Below, one piece after another: positions 1 through 7,979 of a stretch of DNA of 47,778 bases. The notes beneath the pieces are model-generated. The model saw only the letters and a list, made by a program, of their open reading frames with translations. It was not told the origin of the DNA and ran no database searches. The first letter of the stretch is position 1, and every line of letters begins with the position of its first letter. A program made the translations under genes and the position numbers. The stretch is taken from the NCBI GenBank assembly GCA_020052975.1, contig JAGVOC010000218.1, positions 1-47,778 on the forward strand. Reading direction: 5' to 3'. Source of the DNA: Desulfobacterales bacterium. GTDB lineage: Bacteria; Desulfobacterota; Desulfobacteria; Desulfobacterales; RPRI01.

Positions 1-480
1 AATGTTTTCCCGATTCGGATTCCTCCCCTGAAAGAACGCAAGCAGGATATCCCCGAGTTATTGCGGTATATCGCCTCGCACAAGGCCAGAGAAATGAACT
101 TAAAGTTCCTGCCTCGTTTCGCCCCGCAAGCGATCGGGCAATTGCAGGCCTATGATTGGCCCGGCAATGTGCGCGAGCTGCAGAATGTCATCGAACGCGC
201 CATTATCCTTCACCAGGGAGAATTATTATCATTCCCGACCCTGGATAATCTTGAGGTGTTCAACCACCGGAAAAAGGCAGGCGATGAGTTCGATTCCATC
301 CTCACCATGGATGAGGTAAGCGTCAACCATATTCAAAAAACATTGGTCGTCTCCAGGGGACGTATTGAAGGTCGCGGCGGTGCAGCCGAACTCTTGAGAA
401 TGAAGCCGTCCACCTTAAGAGGCAGGATGCGGAAGCTGGGAATCAAGGTCGAACGGTCCGTGGCGAAAAATGTTCAATAA
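1..480 (+). CDS. Sigma-54-dependent transcriptional activator, C-terminal part (5' truncated by window edge)
   Basis: The reading frame is open from base 1 and ends at the TAA at 478-480, so only the last ~159 residues are present. The first residues (NVFPIRIPPLKER) and the later PGNVRELQNVIERA stretch are hallmark segments of the AAA+ domain of NtrC-family bacterial enhancer-binding proteins. The tail (about residues 115-155 of the fragment) is a Fis-type helix-turn-helix with GAAELL and KPSTLRGRMRKLGI, the form found in FhlA-like members. Such proteins bind upstream activator sequences and hydrolyse ATP to open sigma-54 promoters. The sensory N-terminus and Walker A are outside the window, so the signal is unknown. 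Downstream is transposon debris, so the regulon cannot be read from context. Confidence 0.93.
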   Translation, partial: NVFPIRIPPLKERKQDIPELLRYIASHKAREMNLKFLPRFAPQAIGQLQAYDWPGNVRELQNVIERAIILHQGELLSFPTLDNLEVFNHRKKAGDEFDSILTMDEVSVNHIQKTLVVSRGRIEGRGGAAELLRMKPSTLRGRMRKLGIKVERSVAKNVQ

Positions 481-585
481 CATCATCAGGATCAAGACTT
501 TGGCAATGCAAAGAGAAGGATATGGGGGGGACACCCTTTACGGCTGTAGTTTATAATCTGAATGTTTTTATAATATCAGGATGAC

Positions 586-720
586 ATGCCAAGAAAAGCA
601 AGAATTGATGTACCGTAAGCGCTTCATCATATCATTGTGCGGGGAATCGAGCGGGCCAGGATTTTCAAGGATGATACCGACCGCAATGATTTTCTGGCTC
701 CATTCCGTAAAATGTCGGTT
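586..720 (+). pseudogene. REP-associated (Y1/TnpA_REP-type) transposase remnant
   Basis: Reading from ATG 586 gives MPRKARIDVP, an in-frame TAA at 616-618, then ALHHIIVRGIERARIFKDD and DRNDFLAPF. This is the conserved N-terminus of the IS200-like REP-associated tyrosine transposases (RAYTs), including the first half of the HHxIxRG motif. The frame is interrupted after ten residues and lost near 720, where a different transposase remnant begins. The catalytic HUH region is largely deleted, so the gene is dead. A copy of the dispersed REP-like repeat lies about 90 bp downstream, as expected for RAYT loci. Confidence 0.8.
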
Positions 721-779
721 ATAAGGTCATCAATAAAAGATTCTGGTCTTTTTAATTCAATTACGTTATCTTGGCTCAT
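721..779 (-). pseudogene. IS256-family transposase N-terminal remnant
   Basis: On the minus strand an AAGGATACAACC ribosome-binding-like leader precedes ATG at 779, which opens MSQDNVIELKRPESFIDD. This is the typical first ~18 residues of IS256-family (mutator-type) transposases. The frame stops being recognisable at about 720, where it runs into the oppositely oriented RAYT remnant. The rest of the element is missing, so this is a deletion scar rather than an active insertion sequence. Confidence 0.65.
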
Positions 780-805
780 GGTGGTTGTATCCTTTCATTT
801 TGAGT

Positions 806-888
806 ATTGAAGCTCCCCGTCGCAAGTCCCGCCAATCAGTATGGCGGGCGGACCTTCGGCTGGGAATGCACTCGCTGTTTTGGTTCAT
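806..888 (+). repeat. REP-like dispersed repeat, copy A
   Basis: It starts with ATTGAAGCTCCCCG and ends with the family's right-hand signature (here CTCGCTGTTTTGGTTCAT). The centre contains GCAAG and a palindromic CCCGCC/GGCGGG stem. Related copies lie at 7624, 12421, 19641, 21343, 23314 and 38942. This copy is next to the RAYT remnant. Confidence 0.75.
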
Positions 889-928
889 GCAAACGTTTTG
901 TCGAATAATCCGGCCATTTTTATAATTC

Positions 929-957
929 TTGACACAAATTCATTTGAAGTGATAAGA
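929..957 (+). promoter_or_regulatory. Candidate sigma-70 promoter of the rpsF operon
   Basis: A perfect TTGACA lies at 929-934, with a weak ATAAGA-type -10 about 17 bp later. It is about 90 bp upstream of the rpsF start, leaving room for the structured leader at 969-1022. Confidence 0.45.
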
Positions 958-968
958 AGAATGGTTTT

Positions 969-1022
969 AATTGCGTCATAAGGCGCAATTTTTTAATCCT
1001 TGCTCCGGATATATTCCGGGGC
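969..1022 (+). promoter_or_regulatory. Structured leader of rpsF: two hairpins, candidate ribosomal-protein autoregulatory element
   Basis: The first hairpin is AATTGCG / CGCAATT (969-975 with 984-990) followed by a T run, so it resembles an attenuator. The second is GCTCCGG / CCGGGGC (1002-1008 with 1016-1022) with a 7-nt loop, ending 10 bases before the AAAGGAGG ribosome-binding site. Leaders of rpsF-rpsR operons are known to bind the S6:S18 complex through a CCG-containing hairpin, so the second stem is a reasonable candidate. The assignment rests on position and base pairing only. Confidence 0.45.
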
Positions 1023-1047
1023 TTTATATCCAAAAGGAGGTTTTTTT

Positions 1048-1503
1048 ATGAGAAGGTATGAATCAATTGTTATTATCGATCCTGATGTTTCATCCGAAAA
1101 CAGGGCCCCCCTTTTAGAAAAAATCAAAGATCTAATCCAGCAAAAGGGAGGATTTCTGGTCAAGATTGACGAATGGGGAATCCAGAAGCTTGCATATGAA
1201 ATCATGAAAAAAGTCCGAGGCTATTATATTCGGATTGATTACTGTGGAACCGGGTTGCTTGTAAGCGAAATAGAACGCTCTTTCCGTATTGATGACCGTG
1301 TTATTAAATTCATGACTATCCTGCTTGAAAAAGAGGCCGACATCGACAGGATAAAAGAAGAATTGGCTAAGGCAGCTGAAGCAGCTTTAGCCGCTTCGGC
1401 GGAACAAAGCAGCAAATCTGAAGTTTCCGCAGGGCCTTCCGATGAGATTCAGGCTGATTCGGAAGAAATCAAAACAGAATACGATAGCAACGGAAAGGAG
1501 TAA
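1048..1503 (+). CDS. rpsF: Small ribosomal subunit protein bS6
   Basis: 151 residues. The start is ATG 1048, preceded by AAAGGAGG at 1033-1040; an in-frame ATG at 1000 would place the ribosome-binding site inside the gene and is rejected. The N-terminal MRRYESIVIIDPD and central KLAYEI/KKVRGYYI segments are typical bS6, which binds 16S rRNA as a heterodimer with bS18 in the 30S platform. After about residue 110 there is an Ala/Glu/Ser-rich acidic tail, longer than in the ~100-residue core, as in several proteobacterial S6 proteins. It is followed after 3 nt by rpsR, the usual partner. Confidence 0.97.
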   Translation: MRRYESIVIIDPDVSSENRAPLLEKIKDLIQQKGGFLVKIDEWGIQKLAYEIMKKVRGYYIRIDYCGTGLLVSEIERSFRIDDRVIKFMTILLEKEADIDRIKEELAKAAEAALAASAEQSSKSEVSAGPSDEIQADSEEIKTEYDSNGKE

Positions 1504-1506
1504 TAT

Positions 1507-1785
1507 ATGGCTTTCGATAATCAAGGAAAAGGACAAACCGATACCGACAGAAAAAAGAAACGGGTATTTCACAGGCGGAAAGTTTGTCGCTTCTGTGCAG
1601 ACTCAACCCTTGTAATAGATTATAAAGATTCAAAGTCGCTGAGATACTTTACAACCGAAAGGGGCAAAATAATTCCCAGGCGCATTTCAGGCACATGTGC
1701 AAAACATCAGAGGGTATTAACTCACGCAATCAAACAAGCCCGCTCAATAGCCCTTTTACCGTATGTCGGCACTTTGGATTTTTAA
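1507..1785 (+). CDS. rpsR: Small ribosomal subunit protein bS18
   Basis: 92 residues, starting at ATG 1507 just after the rpsF stop, with AAAGGAG at 1494-1500 as ribosome-binding site. The core [21 protein letters not shown] and HAIKQAR segments match bS18. The CxxC plus downstream Cys/His pattern is the zinc-binding form of S18. It partners bS6 on the 30S platform. The order rpsF-rpsR-DUF2232-rplI-dnaB is a conserved cluster in many bacteria and supports every assignment in it. Confidence 0.97.
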   Translation: MAFDNQGKGQTDTDRKKKRVFHRRKVCRFCADSTLVIDYKDSKSLRYFTTERGKIIPRRISGTCAKHQRVLTHAIKQARSIALLPYVGTLDF

Positions 1786-1835
1786 CTGACTCTTTCACGT
1801 CGGTATCCGAGGCTACTTCAGGGGAGGCTAATATA

Positions 1836-2777
1836 GTGCCAACTGCCGAAGAGGGAATATTCAGGGATTTAACAAAGGGGATAACCTTATCAGTCCTCAT
1901 TTGCCTTATGTCAATCTACATTCCGATAATAGGTTTTTTCTGCGCCCTGTTTATTCCATTACCAATTATATTTTACCATTCAAAACTCGGCAGAAAATTT
2001 GGACTTGTTATTTTTGCAGCAACGATCATTGCTATTGTATTTGCCATACAAAGTGTATCGATCGACTTAATCTTTTTTGCCGAACTTTTGTTTTTAGGTT
2101 TTCTCCTTGGCGAATTGCTTCATTATGATTTGTCGGTTGAAAAAATAATTTTATATTCCTCCTGCGGCGTTCTTATTTCAGGACTAATATGCCTGATGAT
2201 ATTTTCAAACATCCGGAATATAGGGATTTATGCACTAGCCTCGGAATACATTGCAGAAAACCTGAAACTTGCAATAGATATTTACAAAAACATGGGGGTT
2301 TCGGAAGAACATATTCAGATGATTTCAGGCTCCATGGAACAGATCAGGTATGTGCTTGTAGGGATCATCCCGGCTTTAATAGTTGCTTTTACGCTTCTTG
2401 TGAGCTGGACCAATCTCATGATTTCAAAACCGGTGCTTATTAAAAATAATCTGTATTATCCTGATTTTGTATCCCTGAATTTATGGAAGGCGCCTGAATA
2501 TCTTGTCTGGGCTGTAATTGCATCTTCTGTTATGCTCTTCTTTCCCAACAAGGCTTTCAAGATAACGGGCTTGAATTTTTTACTTGTTCTGATGATGATA
2601 TACTTCTTTCAGGGCATAGCTATCGTCTCTTATTATTTTGAAAAAAAAAGGGTCCCCCGAACGCTCAAGGTTTTTTTTTACAGCCTTATTGCTCTTCAGC
2701 ATTTCATATTTCTGTTTGTAATAGGGCTTGGTTTTTTTGATACGTGGCTCAACATAAGAAGACAGAACAACACTTAA
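1836..2777 (+). CDS. DUF2232 (YybS-like) multi-pass membrane protein
   Basis: 313 residues from GTG 1836, which has GGGGAGG at 1821-1827 as ribosome-binding site. The longer in-frame extension to 1695 only overlaps rpsR and is rejected. The protein has about eight hydrophobic segments, starting at residues ~15-50 (a SVLICLMSIYIPIIGFF stretch), and ends in a strongly hydrophobic FIFLFVIGLGFFDTWL helix. Position between rpsR and rplI is where the DUF2232/YybS family is found in many Gram-positive and delta-proteobacterial genomes. The function of the family is unknown to me; it resembles energy-coupling-factor S components in fold, so a transport role is possible but unproven. Basis: hydropathy and synteny. 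Confidence 0.85.
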   Translation: MPTAEEGIFRDLTKGITLSVLICLMSIYIPIIGFFCALFIPLPIIFYHSKLGRKFGLVIFAATIIAIVFAIQSVSIDLIFFAELLFLGFLLGELLHYDLSVEKIILYSSCGVLISGLICLMIFSNIRNIGIYALASEYIAENLKLAIDIYKNMGVSEEHIQMISGSMEQIRYVLVGIIPALIVAFTLLVSWTNLMISKPVLIKNNLYYPDFVSLNLWKAPEYLVWAVIASSVMLFFPNKAFKITGLNFLLVLMMIYFFQGIAIVSYYFEKKRVPRTLKVFFYSLIALQHFIFLFVIGLGFFDTWLNIRRQNNT

Positions 2778-2869
2778 ACAAATATTTTTCAATAACAACT
2801 TGCCGGTCTTTTTGTACTGCAATTTTGAAAACACTACAAAAAGCCTGCCTGTTATTTGGAGGTTAAATT

Positions 2870-3313
2870 ATGAAAGTAATATTAAAGGAAACCATAGAAT
2901 CTTTGGGACTTGTCGGCAGCATCGTGAATGTTTCCGAAGGTTATGCACGCAACTATCTTTTGCCCCAGAAAAAGGCGGTTCTAAACACTCCCCAGAACCT
3001 TAAGATGCTGGAACGGGAGAAGGTTAAACTTGAAATCCAGATCGCTAAGGAGAAAGGGATTGCTGAAGAGATAGCCAAAAAGCTTGAAGGGGTTGTATGC
3101 AGGATAAACGCAAAGGTAAGCGAAGATGACCGACTATACGGATCAGTTTCGGTACGTGACATTATGGATTCCCTTGCCGCTCAGGGCTTTACTGTGGAAA
3201 AAAGCATGGTACTACTCGGAGAACCCATAAAAACCCTGGGAACATTCACTGTACCTGTCCGCGTCTACAAGGGGGTTAAACCGATAGTAACCGTCGAAGT
3301 TGTGCCGGAATAG
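2870..3313 (+). CDS. rplI: Large ribosomal subunit protein bL9
   Basis: 147 residues with TTGGAGG at 2856-2862 before ATG 2870. MKVILKETIESLGLVGSIV and GYARNYLLPQKKAV are the N-terminal rRNA-binding domain signature; a long charged connecting helix (about 40-75) leads to the C-terminal domain with LYGSVSVRDI. bL9 binds 23S rRNA domain V near L1 and reaches toward the next ribosome, helping frame maintenance. Length and order are normal. Confidence 0.97.
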   Translation: MKVILKETIESLGLVGSIVNVSEGYARNYLLPQKKAVLNTPQNLKMLEREKVKLEIQIAKEKGIAEEIAKKLEGVVCRINAKVSEDDRLYGSVSVRDIMDSLAAQGFTVEKSMVLLGEPIKTLGTFTVPVRVYKGVKPIVTVEVVPE

Positions 3314-3405
3314 TCTGGCTTTTTCCCATAAAGTCGGTTATGATATCCTGTAACGAAAAAATTCTTCAACAAATAACAGAGGGGATCAGATGGACGATAT
3401 TTAGA

Positions 3406-3585
3406 AGAGACCTTTGAAGAACGCCCAATTTTGGCCAAGTACAAGGAAGGCGATAATAAAGACTTAGGTTTTTGGTTCATAGTTACTGGTTCCTGGTTAA
3501 AAAAAAACCAGAAACAACAAACCAGAGACCGGAAACCGAATCTTTATAGCAATCGGGCAAAAGGGGGTGTTATGCAAAGGTCTCT
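3406..3585. mobile_element. MITE-like element with ~29-bp imperfect inverted repeats, filling the rplI-dnaB gap
   Basis: The left end AGAGACCTTTG (3406-3416) and the right end CAAAGGTCTCT (3575-3585) are perfect inverted repeats, and the match continues imperfectly for about 29 bp (left AAGAACGCCC against right GGGTGTTATG). The ends resemble those of IS5/IS1182-type elements. The interior has no transposase; it includes a degenerate CCAGAAAC/CCGGAAAC array at about 3480-3540. It is the only notable content of the 313-bp gene-free stretch. Confidence 0.6.
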
Positions 3586-3626
3586 ATAGACCGCTGATAA
3601 CCTGATTCACTATTTCATCAGATCCA

Positions 3627-5000
3627 ATGGCAAGAACTAGACATCAAAGTGAAAAAGAAACATCTTATCTGTTAAAAGTTCCGCCTCAGAGCATTGAGGC
3701 CGAGGAATCTTTATTCAGCGCCATTTTGATTGACAATACTGCTTTGCTTGAAGTTATCGAAGTTCTTTCTCCAAATGATTTTTATAAGATAGCCCACCAG
3801 AAAATTTACTCATCAATTCTTGATCTCTTTAACAAAAACGAACCGGTTGATCTTGTCACATTAGCCAATGCGCTGAAAGAACAAGGCCAGATTGAAGAAG
3901 TCGGCGGCGCGGCATATCTTGCAAGATTCCTAGATATTCCACTTGCCACAAACGCAACTCATTACGCCCGCCTGGTCTATGAAAAGGCCTGCCTGAGACG
4001 CCTTATCGAAAAGGCAACTGCTATTGTCAGTAAATGTTTTGAAGACAGCGGCAACCTGGATGAAATTCTCGATTTTGCCCAAAGTTCAATTTTTGAAATA
4101 TCCGAAAAGAAAATTAAACAGGCTTTTTATCCTTTAAAGGATATTATAGATGACAACTTTGACGCCCTTGAAGAACGGCAGGGGAAAAAAGCCCTTGTAA
4201 CCGGAGTTGAAAGCGGTTTTACCGATTTTGATGCCCTTACTTCAGGCTTCCAGAATTCGGACCTGATCATAATTGCAGCCCGTCCCGGTATGGGAAAAAC
4301 CGCTTTCGCATTGAATATTGCAAGAAACGCCGCAGTTAAATCAAATGTTACGGTTGCTCTCTTTTCGCTTGAAATGTCTAAAGAGCAGCTTTCACTCAGG
4401 ATGCTCTGCTCGGAGGCAAGAGTCGATTCCTCCCGGCTAAGAGGAGGTTTTCTTAGCGATGCCGACTGGGTCAATCTGACAGACGCGGCTGCAACCCTGT
4501 CTCAGGCTCCCATCTTCATAGACGATTCACCCAGCATCTCTTCCATGGAAATCAGGGCAAAGGCACGAAGACTTAAAATGAACAAAGGGCTTGGCCTTGT
4601 AATCATTGATTACCTGCAGCTTATGAAAAGCTCTTTTTCAGCTGAACGGAGGGATCTGGAGATAGCTGAAATGTCAAGATCTTTAAAAGCCCTTGCCAAA
4701 GAGCTGAAAATTCCTGTTATTGCCCTCTCCCAGCTGAACAGAAAGCTCGAGGATCGAACCGACAAAAGACCGCAGCTTGCTGATTTAAGAGAGTCCGGCG
4801 CTCTCGAGCAGGATGCTGATGTTGTTGCATTTATTTACAGGGACGAAATATACAACAAGAATGAGGACAACCCGAAAAAAAATACTGCGGAAATCCTGTT
4901 GAGAAAGCAGAGAAACGGCCCAACCGGCGAAGTCGTACTTACTTTTCAGAGTTCTTATACCTGCTTTAAAGACAAGGCAAAAGATATCTACGGTACGTAG
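3627..5000 (+). CDS. dnaB: Replicative DNA helicase DnaB
   Basis: 457 residues. The N-terminal domain (about 16-118) begins with the typical PPQSIEAEESLFSAIL. The RecA-like domain has Walker A RPGMGKTAF at about 219-227, an FSLEMS strand at 246-251, and Walker B LVIIDYLQLM at about 324-333. SQLNRKLEDR and LRESGALEQDADVV follow, as in DnaB. It forms the hexamer that unwinds DNA at the replication fork on the lagging strand and binds primase. No strong ribosome-binding site precedes ATG 3627, but no better start is available. It ends the rpsF-dnaB cluster and is followed 32 nt later by hflX. Confidence 0.97.
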   Translation: MARTRHQSEKETSYLLKVPPQSIEAEESLFSAILIDNTALLEVIEVLSPNDFYKIAHQKIYSSILDLFNKNEPVDLVTLANALKEQGQIEEVGGAAYLARFLDIPLATNATHYARLVYEKACLRRLIEKATAIVSKCFEDSGNLDEILDFAQSSIFEISEKKIKQAFYPLKDIIDDNFDALEERQGKKALVTGVESGFTDFDALTSGFQNSDLIIIAARPGMGKTAFALNIARNAAVKSNVTVALFSLEMSKEQLSLRMLCSEARVDSSRLRGGFLSDADWVNLTDAAATLSQAPIFIDDSPSISSMEIRAKARRLKMNKGLGLVIIDYLQLMKSSFSAERRDLEIAEMSRSLKALAKELKIPVIALSQLNRKLEDRTDKRPQLADLRESGALEQDADVVAFIYRDEIYNKNEDNPKKNTAEILLRKQRNGPTGEVVLTFQSSYTCFKDKAKDIYGT

Positions 5001-5032
5001 GAGGATTAGATTATAAGGCATAATAATCTGAA

Positions 5033-6670
5033 ATGAAAAAACTTTCTGGAAATACCGGCGGCCTGAAAGCCGGCCATATAAAGAAACTTGAGAATCTGTA
5101 CCGCCGTCGTACTCCCCCCGAATTTCTTATAACCCCTGAGATTGCCCGCGAACTGTGCATACTTGCCATGGAAATACGCCGCCAGTTAGGTCTTCTTATT
5201 GACCGCCAGGGCAGGATAATAAACGTTATCGTTGGAGACCAGAGGCACATTTTAATACCTGATTTAAGCGAATACAGGACAGCGCCTGACAGGCTTAAGG
5301 GTTTAAGATGCATACACGTCCACATGAAAAATGAACCCCTCTCAAGGGATGATATCACCGACCTTACTCTTCTGAAGCTCGACATGATGGCAGCAATAAC
5401 ATCAACAAATGACGGGCAGCCATATGAAATCCATGTGGGGCATATACTACCCAAAAGCCATGATGGCGAACCATACCGTATTCTTCAGCCCATAAAACCC
5501 GGCCAGCTTGATACGGGATGTCTTGAACTGATTCAGGCCATTGAATCGGAACTTGCCCAGTCTAAGCCTGTCCGTTTTTCAGGACAGTGCATGGAAAGGG
5601 CTATCCTCGTAAGTGTTTCAACAGATTCCAGGGATGAGGCTTCAGCTTCGATGGATGAATTGAAGGAACTTGCCGGGTCAGGAGGAATAGAAGTTATAGA
5701 AAGCTTTATCCAGTACAAAACCAAGGCCAATCCAAAATTTTATATTGGGCCCGGAAAACTTGAGGAGCTCTCTCTTCTTGCTCTTCAAAGGGGCGCCTCC
5801 ATGTTAGTTTTTGACCAGGAGCTGAATTCATCCCAGATAAGGTCTATAACGGACAAAACGGATATAAAAATCATAGACAGGACCCAGCTTATACTGGATA
5901 TATTCGCTCAGCGGGCCCAGACAAAAGAAGGAAAGCTGCAGGTGGAACTCGCCCAGATGAAATACATGCTCCCCCGCCTGGTAACTAAAAATACAGCCAT
6001 GTCCCGCCTGACCGGCGGCATAGGCGGAAGAGGCCCAGGAGAAACAAAGCTTGAGCTAAACCGCAGGCTGGCACGCAACCGTATAAACCAGCTGGAAAAA
6101 GCGCTTTCGCTGGTAATACAGCACAGGCAGCAACAAAGGGCAAAACGCGGCAAAAAGGATTTGCCGGTTATTTCAATAATAGGCTACACAAATGCAGGCA
6201 AATCCACTCTTCTTAATACTCTGACAAAAAGCAATGTGCTTGCTGAAAAAAGACTATTTGCAACCCTCGATCCATCAAGCAGGCGTTTGAAATTCCCTAA
6301 AGATACCGAGGTAATAATAACCGATACTGTCGGTTTTATCAAAAACATCCCAAAAGACCTGCTTGTTGCTTTCCGCGCAACGCTTGAAGAATTAAACAAT
6401 GCTGATCTCCTGCTGCATGTAATTGACATCAGCAATCCGAGATTTGAGAATCAGATAGAATCTGTTGAAAGGATTCTTTCAGACTTGAATTTAAACAAAA
6501 TAGCGATGATCCGCGTTTTCAACAAACAGGATCTTGCCGGAAAAGAAACTACCGAAAAGTTATGCCGGATTTTTGACTGCATTCCAATTTCAGCCAATGA
6601 TGAATCAACCCTGCCCCGCCTTATTGAAAAAATGGAACATTCCATAGAGTCAATCTGCCAAAGGCGATGA
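5033..6670 (+). CDS. hflX: Ribosome-associated GTPase HflX, long N-terminal form
   Basis: 545 residues. The usual HflX core starts near residue 188 (ERAILVSVSTDSRDEA), followed by the FYIGPGKLEEL segment, the glycine-rich GGIGGRGPGETKLE loop (328-341), G1 GYTNAGKSTLLNTL (384-397), G3 DTVGFIKNIP and G4 NKQD. The ~185-residue N-terminal extension (residues 1-187) is extra relative to E. coli HflX (426 residues). It is full length and in frame, so probably a lineage variant. HflX binds the 50S subunit and splits stalled or hibernating ribosomes. It follows dnaB closely and may be cotranscribed. Confidence 0.93.
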   Translation: MKKLSGNTGGLKAGHIKKLENLYRRRTPPEFLITPEIARELCILAMEIRRQLGLLIDRQGRIINVIVGDQRHILIPDLSEYRTAPDRLKGLRCIHVHMKNEPLSRDDITDLTLLKLDMMAAITSTNDGQPYEIHVGHILPKSHDGEPYRILQPIKPGQLDTGCLELIQAIESELAQSKPVRFSGQCMERAILVSVSTDSRDEASASMDELKELAGSGGIEVIESFIQYKTKANPKFYIGPGKLEELSLLALQRGASMLVFDQELNSSQIRSITDKTDIKIIDRTQLILDIFAQRAQTKEGKLQVELAQMKYMLPRLVTKNTAMSRLTGGIGGRGPGETKLELNRRLARNRINQLEKALSLVIQHRQQQRAKRGKKDLPVISIIGYTNAGKSTLLNTLTKSNVLAEKRLFATLDPSSRRLKFPKDTEVIITDTVGFIKNIPKDLLVAFRATLEELNNADLLLHVIDISNPRFENQIESVERILSDLNLNKIAMIRVFNKQDLAGKETTEKLCRIFDCIPISANDESTLPRLIEKMEHSIESICQRR

Positions 6671-6845
6671 TTTTTACGAAACCGCCGATCTTGATGGACT
6701 CGTAAAAAGCCCGGGGTTGCTCTCTATCGCCATTCCAACGGCATACTTGTTTTCAGCTTTTGATAACCGCACTCCGGAAGGTTATGAAACCAGTTTTAAA
6801 CAGGCGGTCACAAAATGGGTTGACATGTCCCGGCAACGAATATAA
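6648..6845 (+). other. Open frame without start, overlapping hflX end: possible gene remnant fused to MITE-type ends
   Basis: In the third frame there is an open stretch from the TAG at 6645-6647 to the TAA at 6843-6845, with no ATG start. The end reads IPTAYLFSAFDNRTPEGYE and continues FKQAVTKWVDMSRQRI, which looks protein-like but which I do not recognise. The first part (6671-6711) is two abutting arms TTTTTACGA and TCGTAAAAA, matching the end sequences of the element at 12582-12735. It may be the 3' end of a lost gene. Confidence 0.3.
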
Positions 6846-6857
6846 AGAGAGACCCTT

Positions 6858-7655
6858 ATGGATCTGAATTCAGTTAAAAGAGTCGGTATCGCAGCTGCAT
6901 ATGAAGGAGCTGAGATACTTAGAGCCAACTTCGGAAAGAAGTGTAAAGTCCAAAAAAAGGGGGCGAAAGACCTGCTGACAGAATCGGATACCGAGTCTGA
7001 AAGGTTAATAATCGAAACGATCAAGAAGGTATTTCCATCACATGGAATACTTGCCGAAGAGAGCGGAAGCGATAATAATGGTGCTGAATGCATGTGGATT
7101 ATCGATCCTCTTGATGGAACCACAAACTTTGCCCATAATCTGGGTTTGTTTGCGGTTTCAATAGCCTTTTCCATAAATGGTGATATAGCAGCAGGTATCG
7201 TATTAAATCCCATAACAGGGGAACTGTTTACTGCAGTCAAAGGGGAAGGCGCAGAATTAAACGGCATACCAATACATGTTTCCGGAACGACATCCCTTTC
7301 CGAGAGCCTGCTTGTAACCGGGTTCCCTTACAATGTAAAAGACATTATTAAACCCTTAAAGGCTCGGTTTTTCAACTGCCTCAAGGCATCCCAGGGGATC
7401 AGAAGGCTCGGTTCAGCAGCCTTGGACCTCTGTTTTGTTGCTTCAGGACGCTTTGAAGGTTTCTGGGAAGACAATCTGAAGCCATGGGATACGGCAGCAG
7501 GCCTTATCATTGCAAGTGAAGCAGGAGGAAAAATATCTGATTTTTCCGGAAACCCTTATAATATATACAAAAATGAGATTCTGGCAACGAACGGCAAAAT
7601 CCATAAGGAAATGCTCGGGTTGCTTGAACCGGAACAGCGAGCGCAATCCCAGTAG
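6858..7655 (+). CDS. Inositol monophosphatase family protein (SuhB-like)
   Basis: 265 residues. Metal-binding motifs are LAEESG (about 62-67), WIIDPLDGTTNFAH (about 82-95) and WDTAAG (about 212-217), as in the Mg-dependent inositol-monophosphatase/FBPase superfamily. Members hydrolyse sugar or inositol monophosphates; SuhB also acts in rRNA transcription antitermination in E. coli. The substrate here cannot be read from sequence. AGAGAGACCC precedes ATG 6858. The last ~10 residues (LEPEQRAQSQ region) are encoded by a REP-like repeat, so the natural C-terminus has probably been replaced. Confidence 0.88.
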   Translation: MDLNSVKRVGIAAAYEGAEILRANFGKKCKVQKKGAKDLLTESDTESERLIIETIKKVFPSHGILAEESGSDNNGAECMWIIDPLDGTTNFAHNLGLFAVSIAFSINGDIAAGIVLNPITGELFTAVKGEGAELNGIPIHVSGTTSLSESLLVTGFPYNVKDIIKPLKARFFNCLKASQGIRRLGSAALDLCFVASGRFEGFWEDNLKPWDTAAGLIIASEAGGKISDFSGNPYNIYKNEILATNGKIHKEMLGLLEPEQRAQSQ

Positions 7656-7743
7656 CTTGCTACGGGATCAGCGAGCGAATTATAAATAGACGATATTCCC
7701 TGCGGTCGAAGATTCCCTGCAGCTTGATGCGGGAAGCTTCAAA
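7624..7743 (-). repeat. REP-like dispersed repeat, full-length copy B (reverse orientation)
   Basis: On the minus strand it reads GAAGCTTCCCGC ... AATCTTCGACCGCAGGGAAT ... AATTCGCTCGC ... TTGCGCTCGCTGTTCCGG. The ~120-bp two-palindrome architecture matches the copy at 12421 module by module. Its end lies inside the coding sequence of the SuhB-like gene. Confidence 0.8.
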
Positions 7744-7757
7744 TAAAAGGATAGAAA

Positions 7758-7958
7758 ATGCATAAAATGTTAAAAGAACAGGATACTCTTGGTAATCATT
7801 TAGGATGTTTTGGAAATTTTTCAATCAACGATACGATTTGCAAAAAATTTTGCGCATTAAACTTGAGATGCTATATAGAAAAAGACCAGAATTCCAAGAT
7901 CGAAATTATTGAAGAAATTGTATTCGGTGAAAATACATTTAAAGGCAAGCTGCAATAA
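7758..7958 (+). CDS. Small cysteine-containing protein of unknown function
   Basis: 66 residues from ATG 7758, preceded by AAAGGATAG at 7747-7755. The centre has CFGNF, ICKKFCAL and LRCYIE, with four cysteines at positions 17, 28, 32 and 38; short proteins or domains with a CxxC/CALxLRC pattern occur in delta-proteobacteria. The spacing (C-x10-C-x3-C-x5-C) could hold a metal, but this is speculative. The ribosome-binding site and the non-random cysteine pattern support a real gene. It ends 21 bp from the convergent glcD stop. Confidence 0.6.
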   Translation: MHKMLKEQDTLGNHLGCFGNFSINDTICKKFCALNLRCYIEKDQNSKIEIIEEIVFGENTFKGKLQ

Positions 7959-7979
7959 AATGCTTTATTAGAAAACACA

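Noticed and set aside
1000..1047. 16-residue N-terminal extension of rpsF
   Set aside because: The AAAGGAGG ribosome-binding site at 1033-1040 lies inside it and MRRYESIVIIDPD is the family N-terminus.
1901..2443. Short plus-strand frames inside DUF2232
   Set aside because: Overlap a real gene in another frame, with no ribosome-binding site or recognisable protein features.
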